Positions 15,419 to 23,741 of a stretch of 64,000 nucleotides of DNA are shown here, in pieces. The position numbers were made by a program, and so were the translations under genes. The notes beneath the pieces are model-generated. The model was not told the DNA's origin. It saw nothing but the letters and a program-made list of their open reading frames with translations, and did no database searches. How positions within the stretch are numbered: the first letter of the stretch is position 1; each line of letters opens with the position of its first letter. The stretch spans positions 1 to 64,000 of the forward strand of contig JOGW01000009.1 in NCBI GenBank assembly GCA_000721375.1, given 5' to 3'. This DNA comes from Streptomyces sp. NRRL B-3428 (GTDB lineage: Bacteria > Actinomycetota > Actinomycetes > Streptomycetales > Streptomycetaceae).

Positions 15419-16312
15419 CTACGCGAGGATCACGCTCCGCGTGAGGTTGCGCGGCCGGTCCGGGTCGTACCCCTTGGACTCGGCGATCGCCACCGCGAGC
15501 CGCTGCGCACGGATCAAGTCGGCCATCGGGTCCGCCTCCTGGCGTGCGACCAGGTGACCGCCGACGCGGGCCACGTCCCCGGCGAGCCCCTCCGGCAGCG
15601 CGCCGAACATCCACGCCACGCGGCCGGGGCCGGTGATCGAGATCGGTCCGTGGCGGTACTCCATCGCGGGGTACGCCTCGGTCCACGCGCCGGCCGCCTC
15701 ACGCATCTTGAGCCCGGCCTCGAGGGCGAGCCCGTACGTCCAGCCGCGTCCGAGGAAGGTCCACTGCTCGGCGGAGAGCACCTCGTCGGGCAGCGGCTCG
15801 GTGATGGCGAGTTCGGCGTCGACGGCCGCCTCGGCCACGGACTTGACCCCCGCCACCTCGCCGAGGCCCGCCCGCAGGAAGGCCAGCGCGGTGGTCGCGA
15901 ACCGGGTCTGCACCACCGACTCCTCGTCGGCGAAGTCGAGTACGGCCACGGCGTCGGCGGCCTCCATGACCGGCGTCTTCGGGTCGCCGGTGATCGCCGT
16001 GGTGGGCACCGATCCCCGTACCCGCGCGAGGAGTTCGAGCACCTCGGTCGTCGTGCCGGAGCGGGTGATCGCCACGATCCGGTCGTACGGGCGGCCGACC
16101 GGGAACTCCGAGGACGCGAACGCGTCCGTCTCGCCCTGCCCGGCCGCCTCACGCAGCGCGGCGTAGGCGAGGGCCATGAACCACGATGTGCCACAGCCGG
16201 TGACGGCGACCCGCTCCCCGGGCTTCGGAAGTCCGTCGAAGTCGGCGGCGGCCTCGGCGGCCCGGCGCCAGCAGCTCGGCTGGGTGGCTATTTCTGCGGC
16301 GGTACGTGACAT
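15419..16312 (-). CDS. SIS-domain sugar isomerase/deaminase (AgaS/GlmS-isomerase-like)
   Basis: A 297-residue protein with two SIS (phosphosugar isomerase) domains. Landmarks are VTGCGTSWFMALAYA, ITRSGTTTEVLELLARV (phosphate-binding Ser/Thr loop) and the C-terminal EAYPAMEYRHGPIS, typical of GlmS-isomerase, FrlB and AgaS enzymes. It lacks the glutaminase domain of GlmS, so a catabolic role is likely: hexosamine-6-phosphate to ketohexose-6-phosphate plus ammonia. ATG 16312 has AGGAG upstream. It is divergent from a sugar-binding lipoprotein whose promoter bears a dre site, and it fills the missing step between nagA and the PfkB kinase. Confidence 0.85.
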   Translation of the reverse strand: MSRTAAEIATQPSCWRRAAEAAADFDGLPKPGERVAVTGCGTSWFMALAYAALREAAGQGETDAFASSEFPVGRPYDRIVAITRSGTTTEVLELLARVRGSVPTTAITGDPKTPVMEAADAVAVLDFADEESVVQTRFATTALAFLRAGLGEVAGVKSVAEAAVDAELAITEPLPDEVLSAEQWTFLGRGWTYGLALEAGLKMREAAGAWTEAYPAMEYRHGPISITGPGRVAWMFGALPEGLAGDVARVGGHLVARQEADPMADLIRAQRLAVAIAESKGYDPDRPRNLTRSVILA

Positions 16313-16346
16313 ATGGGGCGGCTCCTCGACCGGGATGTACGCGGGA

Positions 16347-16388
16347 TGCTCGGTGCTTGCTCGGTTCTTGCTCGATACTGCTCGATAC
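16347..16388. repeat. Helically phased TGCTCG direct repeats
   Basis: There are four consecutive units: TGCTCGGTGCT, TGCTCGGTTCT, then TGCTCGATAC twice. The 10-11-bp period equals one DNA turn, so the same face is presented four times just upstream of the SIS gene. Confidence 0.6.
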
Positions 16389-16396
16389 GACGGCAA

Positions 16397-16411
16397 TGCG
16401 AAAGGTTCGCA
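16397..16411. promoter_or_regulatory. Operator-like palindrome upstream of SIS gene
   Basis: TGCGAA-AGG-TTCGCA has perfect 6-bp arms and lies directly beside the phased repeats. It is a candidate binding site for an unidentified regulator of the isomerase. Confidence 0.45.
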
Positions 16412-16561
16412 GCATCATCTGCCTTGTCGTGCTTAGCAGTCGGGGAGAATGCGAGGCAATGGATTCCTGGCCCCGGGCCCATGGACATCTGTGGGGACTC
16501 GTCGACATCGTTGGCCAACGGATGCGACAACGGTGACCCTCCGTTGCAGAAGTGATATCTG

Positions 16562-16577
16562 AGTGGTGTAGACCTGG
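16562..16577 (+). promoter_or_regulatory. DasR-responsive element (dre) before sugar-binding lipoprotein
   Basis: AGTGGTGTAGACCTGG keeps the AGTGGT and TAGACC halves of the dre consensus with one central mismatch. It lies 79 bp upstream of the start of the binding-protein gene. Confidence 0.7.
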
Positions 16578-16655
16578 TGTAGAAGCCGCGCGCGGCTTCT
16601 GGGACACAGGACGTCACGGGGGACCGACTGGATCACAACGAGGGTGGGAACAGCT

Positions 16656-17924
16656 GTGCAGCGGCGCACGAACATACTGATCGCGGCAGGTGCCGCGCTG
16701 GGGCTCACGATCACGCTGGCGGGCTGCGGAGGCGGCACGGGATCCGGTGAGGTGACCCTCAAGTTGGTGGCCGCCGACTACGGCGATACCCAGGCGAACA
16801 GCTCGAAGAAGTACTGGGCCGATGTGGTCGAGAAGTTCGAGGCCAAGAACCCGGACATCAAGGTCGACGTGACCGTCCTGTCCTGGAACGACGTCGACGC
16901 CGAAGTGGCCAAGATGGTCAAGGCGGGCGATGCGCCCGACATGGCGCAGATCGGTGCGTACTCGGACTTCGCGGCGAAGGATCTGCTCTACCCCGCGGAC
17001 GACCTGCTCTCCATCCCGGTCCAGGGCGACTTCTTGTCGTCGCTCACCGATGCCGGTGAGGTCAACCGCGTCCAGTACGGCATGCCGTTCGCCTCGTCGA
17101 CGCGTCTGATGTTCTACAACAAGAAGCTCTTCCGCGACGCCGGTATCACCGCGGCCCCCAAGACCTGGGCCCAACTGGCCGCAGACGCCGAGAAGTTGAA
17201 GGACAGCGGTGTCAAGTACCCCTTCGCGCTGCCGCTCGGCAAGGAGGAGGCGCAGGCCGAGGCCATGATGTGGCTGCTCGCCGGCGGCGACGGCTACACC
17301 GACCAGGTCGGCTCGTACACCGTCGACTCCGACATCAACATCCAGACCTTCGACTGGATCAAGAAGAACCTGGTCGACAAGGACCTGGTGGGCCCCGTCG
17401 CCCCGGGTCAGCTCAACCGCCAGGACGCCTTCAACGCCTTCTCCAACGGTGAGGTCGGCATGCTCAACGGGCATCCGACGCTGATCGGGCAGGCGCAGAA
17501 GAAGGGCGTGGAGTTCGGGATGGCGGCGCTGCCGGGCCGCAGCGGGGCGTCGAAGTCCGCGATGGGCGTGGCCGACTGGATGATGGCCTTCAAGCAGAAC
17601 GACCACCGCGACGAGATCGGCACCTTCCTCGACTTCGTGTACAACAAGGAGAACGTGCTGAAGTTCTCCGAGACGTACAACATCCTGCCGGTGACCAACT
17701 CGGCGGTCGACGAGATGGCCGAGGACGCCAAGTTCGCCCAGCTCAAGAAGTTCCTCGAAGCACTGCCCTCCTCCCAGCTCCCGCCCGTCGGCAACACGTC
17801 CTGGGCGCAGGTCAGCGCGGAGATCAAGGCGCAGATCGGCAAGGCGGTCACACCGGGCGGCAGCCCGCAGGCGGTCCTCACGGACATCCAGAACAAGGCG
17901 CAGGCCGCGCAGGACGCCGAGTAA
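16656..17924 (+). CDS. Extracellular sugar-binding lipoprotein of an ABC transporter
   Basis: A 422-residue solute-binding protein of the CUT1 family. The signal peptide ends in a lipobox (ITLAGC, Cys near residue 25). The mature part shows FEAKNPDIKVDVTVLSWNDV, DMAQIGAYSDFAAKDLL and TRLMFYNKKLFRDAGI, all typical of family-1 sugar SBPs. I chose GTG 16656; a GTG four codons upstream is possible. No permease or ATPase gene is adjacent, so it must use distant permeases and a shared ATPase such as MsiK. The upstream dre and the divergent SIS gene point to amino-sugar or chito-oligosaccharide uptake. A hairpin terminator follows. Confidence 0.9.
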   Translation: MQRRTNILIAAGAALGLTITLAGCGGGTGSGEVTLKLVAADYGDTQANSSKKYWADVVEKFEAKNPDIKVDVTVLSWNDVDAEVAKMVKAGDAPDMAQIGAYSDFAAKDLLYPADDLLSIPVQGDFLSSLTDAGEVNRVQYGMPFASSTRLMFYNKKLFRDAGITAAPKTWAQLAADAEKLKDSGVKYPFALPLGKEEAQAEAMMWLLAGGDGYTDQVGSYTVDSDINIQTFDWIKKNLVDKDLVGPVAPGQLNRQDAFNAFSNGEVGMLNGHPTLIGQAQKKGVEFGMAALPGRSGASKSAMGVADWMMAFKQNDHRDEIGTFLDFVYNKENVLKFSETYNILPVTNSAVDEMAEDAKFAQLKKFLEALPSSQLPPVGNTSWAQVSAEIKAQIGKAVTPGGSPQAVLTDIQNKAQAAQDAE

Positions 17925-17981
17925 GTCCTCTCGCGCAGCGCCTGACACAGCTCCTCGCGCACAGGGCCCGCAAGGGCTCAC

Positions 17982-18021
17982 AAGAGCGCCGCACCGGCTC
18001 ACCTCCGGGCGCGGCGCTCTT
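17982..18021. terminator. Terminator overlapping the end of the DUF3263 gene
   Basis: Perfect 11-bp arms AAGAGCGCCGC (17982-17992) and GCGGCGCTCTT (18011-18021). The right arm lies in the last codons of the minus-strand gene and its stop is in the loop, so the hairpin can serve both convergent genes. Confidence 0.7.
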
Positions 18022-18256
18022 CGCGTATCCGCCGGAGCCGGTTCACCGTCACGGGGTCGTGGGCCAGTGCGCGGGCGTCGTCCAGGAGCGCGTTGAGCAC
18101 CTGGTGGTAGCGCGTGGGGGAGATGCCCAGCTCCTCGCGCACCGCGCGCTCCTTCGCACCCGGCGAAGACCAGTTGCGCTGCTCGAGGGCGAGCACGGCG
18201 CGATCCCGCTCGCTCAGGCCTGCCCGCTCGTCTCCGTCCGTCATTCCGTCCGTCAT
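17999..18256 (-). CDS. DUF3263 small HTH-like protein
   Basis: An 85-residue protein matching the actinobacterial DUF3263 pattern: LSERDRAVLALEQRNWSSPGAKERAVREELG, then SPTRYHQVLNALLDDARALAHDP, and a basic C-terminus. The helical, sigma-region-4-like layout suggests DNA or RNA-polymerase binding, but no function is established that I know of. A TACGGT box (plus-strand 18263-18268) sits 6 nt before ATG 18256, implying a leaderless message. It is divergent from the large KAP-like NTPase, with 89 bp between the starts. Confidence 0.8.
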   Translation of the reverse strand: MTDGMTDGDERAGLSERDRAVLALEQRNWSSPGAKERAVREELGISPTRYHQVLNALLDDARALAHDPVTVNRLRRIREERRARR

Positions 18257-18345
18257 CCGGCCACCGTAACCGCCGGCACCGACACTGTCGGCGCCCCGAA
18301 GTCTCCGTGTGCCCGTTAGGTTGGCTGACGCCCCCCAGGGGCTGG

Positions 18346-21237
18346 ATGAGCAGTGGCGCGGGATCGGGGGATGCGCTGATGAGCATACGGAGAGGCGGGC
18401 CGGCTGCACGGCGGACTGCCGCGCACTGGCAGTGGCCCGATGCGCAACCGATGGTGTGGGGCACGGCATCCGAGCGCGAGATCTATCTCGAGTCGGTGCG
18501 GCGCTGTCTCGATCTGCCCCGGGTCAAGGCCCGCCTCGAGGCACGGCAGGTCGCACGCACCTCCGTGTTCATGGGCATGGAGCGCGAGGACAACGCCTGT
18601 GAGGCGCTGGAGCCGTATCGCGGTTCCAGGCAGGCCTGGTTCGAGGCGGTGGTGGACGCGCGTGAGTGGAGCCGGGTCCGGTTCGGCGCCGTGCAGGCGC
18701 GGGCCGACTGGAACACCAGGACCGCCGTCTTCTACGGAACTCTCCTTCTCCTCCTCGGCTGCTGGATCGCCGGAGCCCCGCTTCTGGCCGTGGCGGCAGT
18801 CCTCGCCGCGGGATTCCTGCCCTCCCTGTACGCCGCGCTGCGCGACCCCGACTCCCGTGCCCAGCTTGGCTGTTGGGCCGTACTGGCGCTGCACCTCGGG
18901 CTGCGTGGGCTGCTGGCCCCCGCCGTCGCCCTCCTGGGCCGTTGGTGGCTGCGGGGACTGACCAGGGACGGCACGGGACCGGTCCTCGAGGCCGTGGTCG
19001 ACCAGCTGCTCGGCGACGACCCCGACGCTCTTCTGCTGCCCGAGGGGTATGAAGGGCTGCGCTCGGTGCACGGCGCCGAGTACGTGGTCACCAGCGCCAC
19101 CGCCGCACAGCTCAAACAGAAGATCGACCGGATCGACGGCGGCACGATCGCGGTCAGCGGGCCGCGCGGTGTCGGCAAGACGACCCTCCTCGAAGGCTGC
19201 GTACGCGGCGCGGACTTCTCGGTCTTCGTGCAGGCCCCCGCCACGTATGCCCCGCACGAGTTCCTGATCTCGCTGTTCGTGCGGGTCTGCGAGGAGTACC
19301 TGGAGACCAATGGGTACGACGCGCCCCAGATGGTGCGCTCGCCCGGGCGGAATGTGCTGCTGCGGCGCACGATGTTCGCCCTCAAGCGTTTCCTGCGCTG
19401 GTTCGCCTACGTGCTCCCCGCGGCGGCCCTGATCTGCCTGGGTCTGGTCGCCACGGTGCGGTCCCTGCAGGCGGAGCACGGCGCCGAGGTGGCCGATCTG
19501 GCGTCCGGGGCGGCCGGCTCGGTGCGCGACGGCGCGCTGGAGCTGTGGCACGGGGACGCGGCGAAGGCGGCGTTCGCGGTCACGCTGCTCGGCATCTTCC
19601 TGTGGACCCAGCGCTCCTCGGCCACGGCCGCCCGTGTGGTGCGGTTCGTCTGGCGCGCCGCGGTCGTGGTGGTGGCCTGTGCGCTGCTCGTCGGGCCCTT
19701 CGTCTCGCTGGGCTTCGACCCGGAGGTCACCCGCAACGCGCTCCGGCTGCTCTCCGTGTCCTTCCTGGTGCCGGCGGTCGCACTGCTGATCCTGTGGCTG
19801 CTGTGGCGGAACTGGCTCGACCCCTGGCTGAAACCGCCGATCAAGATCGGGCCCGTGCGGTTCGACCTGGAGGAGTTCGGTCCCTGGGAGATCCAGCGCC
19901 GGCGCCTGGCCGGTCCGGTGAGGACGCTGTTCGCCCTCGCCGCACTCGCCCTCCTGTCGGCGGACGACGCCGGCTGGGCCATCCTCTCGGACTCGGAGAA
20001 CACACTGCGGCTGTGCGTCTGGCTCCTGGGCATCGTGCTGCTCAAACTGGGCAACCGCTCCTGGCTGCCCAATGCGGAGCCCAGGCTCGTGACCGAATGC
20101 CGTAACCGGCTCTACCGGCTGCAGACCGTGCAGGGCTCGTCCTCAGGTCTGACCACCGGAGGCGCGGTCCAGCTGTTCACCCTGGGCACCACGCACTCCA
20201 GCTCGCTGTCCACCCTGCCGCCGAGCTACCCCGAACTGGTCGCGGACTTCCGTGAGTTGGTGACCCGTATGGCCCAGGACATGCCCGTACGCGGGCGGCG
20301 TTTCATCATCGCGATCGACGAGGTGGACCGCCTCGGCACCGACACCGAGGCGCTGGCGTTCCTGCGCGAGATCAAGGCGATCCTCGGTGTGCCGCGTGTG
20401 CACTACCTGATCTCCGTGGCGGAGGACGTCGGCGCCGCTTTCGTACGACGGGGTCTGCCGCACCGGGACGTGACGGACAGCTCCTTCGACGACGTGGTCC
20501 ATGTACAGGCCGGAGTGCTCGCGGAGTCGGTCGCCATCCTGGACAAGCGGGCGCCGGAACTCACCGGCCCGTACGCGCTGCTCGCCCACACGCTCGCCGG
20601 CGGTCTGCCCCGGGATCTGATCCGGTACGGGCGAAGGCTCATCGAGATCCAGGAGACCACCGAGCAGGTCGAACTCGTCGACATCTCCCAGGACATGATC
20701 CTGGAGGAGCTCTCCGAGACCCTGGCCGGCTTCCGTACGCTCCTCGCCAAACAGCAGTGGTCGCCGCAGAACAGCATGATCCTCGGCTCCTTCCGCACCC
20801 TCACCGGCCTGCTGCGCACCGTCGACCGCCGCTGCCCCGCCTGCGAACGGGAGCTCCAGCAGGCGCTGGAACACTTCGCCCTGCACTCGGCACGGGACAC
20901 GGCCCAACCCGATGTTCCCGCCCTGCCGGACGGAGCAGGGCCGCTGATCGACGAGGCGGCCGCGTACGCCTACTTCTCCTTCACGCTGCTCGGCATCTTC
21001 GGCCGCGAGAACTTCAACGAGCGCAAGCGGCGCGCGAAGCAGCGCGGCCCCGACGGCGAGACCGAGCTGCTGGCCGAGGCGCGCCGCGAACTGGCGGTGT
21101 CGCCCTACAGCGCGCGCACCCTGATCGACGCGATCCGCCTGGCGTGGGATCTGCGCCCCGCGGATGAACCGCCGGTGCCTGCCGTGGTTCCCGCGCCGAG
21201 GACCGAGGGCTCGTGCGCCCGGCACGCGTCCGCATGA
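18346..21237 (+). CDS. Large membrane-embedded KAP-like P-loop NTPase
   Basis: A 963-residue protein. Walker A is GPRGVGKTT (about residues 272-280) and Walker B is FIIAIDEVDRLG (about 654-665). The more than 370 residues between them carry about six hydrophobic segments (about 354-374, 409-422, 439-458, 468-487, 528-547, 555-570). Two more hydrophobic regions precede Walker A (about 126-163 and 175-203). Membrane helices inserted inside the P-loop domain are the hallmark of KAP NTPases. A CPAC pair lies near residue 830 and a helical C-terminus follows. ATG 18346 is chosen; ATG 18379 is possible. The neighbours are DUF3263 and otsB. KAP proteins organise signalling complexes and some act in phage exclusion; the role here is unknown. 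Confidence 0.8.
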   Translation: MSSGAGSGDALMSIRRGGPAARRTAAHWQWPDAQPMVWGTASEREIYLESVRRCLDLPRVKARLEARQVARTSVFMGMEREDNACEALEPYRGSRQAWFEAVVDAREWSRVRFGAVQARADWNTRTAVFYGTLLLLLGCWIAGAPLLAVAAVLAAGFLPSLYAALRDPDSRAQLGCWAVLALHLGLRGLLAPAVALLGRWWLRGLTRDGTGPVLEAVVDQLLGDDPDALLLPEGYEGLRSVHGAEYVVTSATAAQLKQKIDRIDGGTIAVSGPRGVGKTTLLEGCVRGADFSVFVQAPATYAPHEFLISLFVRVCEEYLETNGYDAPQMVRSPGRNVLLRRTMFALKRFLRWFAYVLPAAALICLGLVATVRSLQAEHGAEVADLASGAAGSVRDGALELWHGDAAKAAFAVTLLGIFLWTQRSSATAARVVRFVWRAAVVVVACALLVGPFVSLGFDPEVTRNALRLLSVSFLVPAVALLILWLLWRNWLDPWLKPPIKIGPVRFDLEEFGPWEIQRRRLAGPVRTLFALAALALLSADDAGWAILSDSENTLRLCVWLLGIVLLKLGNRSWLPNAEPRLVTECRNRLYRLQTVQGSSSGLTTGGAVQLFTLGTTHSSSLSTLPPSYPELVADFRELVTRMAQDMPVRGRRFIIAIDEVDRLGTDTEALAFLREIKAILGVPRVHYLISVAEDVGAAFVRRGLPHRDVTDSSFDDVVHVQAGVLAESVAILDKRAPELTGPYALLAHTLAGGLPRDLIRYGRRLIEIQETTEQVELVDISQDMILEELSETLAGFRTLLAKQQWSPQNSMILGSFRTLTGLLRTVDRRCPACERELQQALEHFALHSARDTAQPDVPALPDGAGPLIDEAAAYAYFSFTLLGIFGRENFNERKRRAKQRGPDGETELLAEARRELAVSPYSARTLIDAIRLAWDLRPADEPPVPAVVPAPRTEGSCARHASA

Positions 21238-21301
21238 CGTGACCGACGGATGACGCGATACCCCATGGGTCAGCCGCGCCCCGCGTGGATAGGGTCGCCG
21301 T

Positions 21302-22159
21302 ATGGGCAGCCTTCCGTACCGCACGCCTGACCTGCCGACGCCGTCCACCCCTGAGGGACGAGACGGACTCGCGGCGCTCCTCGCCGCTCCTGAACGGGCC
21401 GTGATCGCCCTGGACTTCGACGGCACGCTCGCGGAGATCGTGCCCGATCCCGAGCAGGCCCGCGCCCACCACGACGCCGTTCCCGCGCTCGCCGCGCTGG
21501 CCCCGCGGGTGGCCTCCGTCGCGGTGGTCACCGGCCGCCCCGCGGGTGTCGCGGTCCGCTACGGCGGGTTCGCGGGGGTGCCCGGCCTGGAGCATCTGGT
21601 GGTGCTCGGGCACTACGGCGCCGAGCGCTGGGACGCGGTCTCCGGCACGGTGCACGCACCCGAGCCGCACCCCGGGGTCGCGGCGGTCCGGGCCGAACTG
21701 CCCGGATTCCTCGACGCGTTGGGGGTGTGGCACGGCACGTGGATCGAGGAGAAGGGGCGGGCGGTGGCGGTCCACACGCGCCGCGCGGCGGACCCGGAGG
21801 CGGCGTTCTCGGCGCTGCGGGGTCCACTTGCCGAACTTGCCGCGCGGCACGGGCTGATCGTGGAGCCCGGGCGCCTCGTCCTGGAACTACGGCCTCCGGG
21901 CATGGACAAGGGCGTTGCGCTCGCCTCGTACGTCCGCTCGGTCGGGGCGTCCTGCGTGCTGTACGCGGGGGACGACCTGGGTGATCTGCCTGCGTTCGCG
22001 GCGGTGGAGAAGCTCCGCTCGGAGGGGGTGCAGGGGCTGCTGGTGTGCAGCGGGAGCTCGGAGGTGGCTGAGCTGGCGGAGCGGGCGGATGTGGTGGTGG
22101 ACGGTCCGGCGGGAGTGGTCGCGTTGCTGCGGTCGCTCGTGGCCGCGCTGGACGACTAG
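21302..22159 (+). CDS. otsB: Trehalose-6-phosphate phosphatase
   Basis: A 285-residue HAD-superfamily phosphatase that converts trehalose-6-phosphate to trehalose. Motif I is ALDFDGTLAEIV, with the nucleophilic and acid Asp. The motif II region is VTGRPAGVA, and motif III/IV is MDKGVALASYV and YAGDDLGDLPAF. TAGGGT lies 6 nt upstream of ATG 21302, a leaderless promoter pattern. It is convergent with otsA; their stop codons pair in one hairpin. Confidence 0.93.
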   Translation: MGSLPYRTPDLPTPSTPEGRDGLAALLAAPERAVIALDFDGTLAEIVPDPEQARAHHDAVPALAALAPRVASVAVVTGRPAGVAVRYGGFAGVPGLEHLVVLGHYGAERWDAVSGTVHAPEPHPGVAAVRAELPGFLDALGVWHGTWIEEKGRAVAVHTRRAADPEAAFSALRGPLAELAARHGLIVEPGRLVLELRPPGMDKGVALASYVRSVGASCVLYAGDDLGDLPAFAAVEKLRSEGVQGLLVCSGSSEVAELAERADVVVDGPAGVVALLRSLVAALDD

Positions 22160-22185
22160 GGGATCCGCCGGACAGGCGGCCCTAG
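22156..22185. terminator. Hairpin formed by the stop regions of otsB and otsA
   Basis: Arms CTAGGG (22156-22161) and CCCTAG (22180-22185) enclose an inner CCGCC/GGCGG stem. The otsB TAG is in the left arm and the otsA stop in the right arm, so the 22-bp gap plus both stops make one bidirectional terminator. Confidence 0.6.
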
Positions 22186-23642
22186 CCCCGGAGCGCCTCC
22201 ACCTGCTCAAGGAACCACTGCGCAGGCGGCAACGCCGTGCCCGCCGCCGCCAGCCGCTTCGTGCGCTCCGCCCGTTCGTCCGCGGGCATCACCAGGGCTG
22301 CATGCAGCGCGTCCGAAGTGGCCACCACGTCATACGGGTTGACCACCAGCGCATCGTCACCCAGCTCCGCATACGCTCCCGCCTCCCGCGACAGCACCAG
22401 CACGCACCCCTCGTCGGACACGACCGGCACCTCCTTCGCGACGAGGTTCATGCCGTCGCGGACCGGGTTCACCAAGGCCACGTCCGCCAGGCGGTACGCC
22501 GCGAGCGAGCGCGCGAAGTCGTCCTTGACGTGCAGGATGACCGGGGTCCAGTCCGTCGTCCCGTACGCCGAGTTGATCTCGGCGGCGAGACGGGAGACCT
22601 CGGCCGTGTAGTCGCGGTAGACCGCGAGGTCCTGACGTGAGGGGTAGGCGAACGCGAGGTGCACGACGCGTTCGCGCCACGAGGGGTGCTGCTCCAGGAG
22701 CAGCCGGTACGAGTGCAGCCCCCGCACGATGTTCTTCGACAGCTCGGTGCGGTCCACCCGCACGATCACCTTGCGCGAACCGTCGCCGCCGATCTGCTCC
22801 CGCAGCCCGGCGAGCCGCTCCTCCACATCCGCCTCCTGCGCGCGCGTCCGCAGGAAGTCACCGTCGGCGCCGAGGCCGTGCACCCCGAGCAGCGTGCGGT
22901 GGAAGCGGCCGTCCGGTGTGCGGAAGCCGACGCTGGGCGTCGCGTCCACGGGCCAGTACGTCATGACCTCGTACGACCCGAGCACGGCGCCGCAGCACCC
23001 CTGGAACGCCTGCAGCCAGCGCGAGGTCAGAAAGCCGAGCCGGTCCGCGCCCAGCATCCCGAGCAGCAGCTCCTCGGCGATGTCGTCGGGGAGCATCCGG
23101 AAGTACTCGGGCGGCGCCCAGGGCGTGTGCGAGAAGTGCCCGATCCGCAGGTCGGGGCGGAGCGCCCGCAGCATCCCGGGCACGAGCGCCAGGTGGTAGT
23201 CCTGCACCACGACGACCGCACCCTGCGCCGCCTCCTCGGCGAGCGCGGCGGCGAAGGCCCGGTTGTACGAGCGGTAGGACTCCCACTGCCGGCGGAACTC
23301 CGGCCCGAACGTGGGCTCCAACGGCGTCTGGTACAGCAGGTGATGGACGAACCACAGCACCGAGTTGGCCACGCCGTTGTACGCGTCGGCGTGCACCTCG
23401 GCGTCGATGTCGAGCATCCGCACGCCGGGCTCGGCGACCCCGCGCCGCACCGCCTCGCGGTCCCCGTCGCCCAGCGCCGAGCACACCCACAGCGAGTCGG
23501 CGTCGGACCCGATCGCCGAGAGCCCGGACACCAGGCCACCGCCCCCGCGCCGTGCGTCGAGGGTCCCGTCCTCCCGTACGGCATACGAAACGGGGCCGCG
23601 ATTGGACGCGACGAGTACCTGCGCACCGTGCTCGGAGACCAT
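22182..23642 (-). CDS. otsA: Trehalose-6-phosphate synthase
   Basis: A 486-residue GT20 glycosyltransferase that makes trehalose-6-P from a nucleotide-glucose and glucose-6-P. Family signatures are VLVASNRGPVSY, GGGGLVSGLSAI, VVVQDYHLALVPGMLR, HFSHTPWAPPEYFRMLP and the C-terminal NPVRDGMNLVAKE and LSREAGAYAEL nucleotide-sugar motifs. TAGGTT lies 6 nt upstream of ATG 23642 (plus-strand 23649-23654), again a leaderless pattern. It is convergent with otsB rather than in an operon, so synthase and phosphatase have separate promoters. Confidence 0.94.
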   Translation of the reverse strand: MVSEHGAQVLVASNRGPVSYAVREDGTLDARRGGGGLVSGLSAIGSDADSLWVCSALGDGDREAVRRGVAEPGVRMLDIDAEVHADAYNGVANSVLWFVHHLLYQTPLEPTFGPEFRRQWESYRSYNRAFAAALAEEAAQGAVVVVQDYHLALVPGMLRALRPDLRIGHFSHTPWAPPEYFRMLPDDIAEELLLGMLGADRLGFLTSRWLQAFQGCCGAVLGSYEVMTYWPVDATPSVGFRTPDGRFHRTLLGVHGLGADGDFLRTRAQEADVEERLAGLREQIGGDGSRKVIVRVDRTELSKNIVRGLHSYRLLLEQHPSWRERVVHLAFAYPSRQDLAVYRDYTAEVSRLAAEINSAYGTTDWTPVILHVKDDFARSLAAYRLADVALVNPVRDGMNLVAKEVPVVSDEGCVLVLSREAGAYAELGDDALVVNPYDVVATSDALHAALVMPADERAERTKRLAAAGTALPPAQWFLEQVEALRG

Positions 23643-23680
23643 GACGCGAACCTAGCCCGTCCAGGAAACGCTCAAACGTA

Positions 23681-23719
23681 CGGATGGCCGGGCCCCTGTC
23701 GCAGGGGCCCGGCCATCCG
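23681..23719 (-). terminator. Perfect 18-bp-arm terminator after the surface-protein gene
   Basis: The left arm (23681-23698, CGGATGGCCGGG...) is exactly complementary to the right arm (23702-23719), with a TCG loop. It lies 23 bp past the stop of the minus-strand surface protein and 38 bp before otsA, insulating the two. Confidence 0.85.
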
Positions 23720-23741
23720 GGACGGAGCAGGTGCTCAGCTG

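Larger units (their letters stand above)
16313..16655. other. SIS/binding-protein divergent regulatory region
   Basis: A 343-bp non-coding region. It holds a four-unit 10-11-bp tandem array (16347-16388), a TGCGAA-AGG-TTCGCA palindrome (16397-16411) and a dre site (16562-16577). Nothing in it looks like a gene. Confidence 0.65.

Noticed and set aside
16614..18464. Long minus-strand open frame under the sugar-binding gene
   Set aside because: It is a shadow of the binding-protein and DUF3263 codons. There are no motifs and no ribosome site, and it crosses two genes and a terminator.
23681..23719. Perfect inverted repeat as a possible mobile-element end or small RNA
   Set aside because: It is a simple hairpin with a 3-nt loop right after a stop codon. 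A terminator explains it fully.
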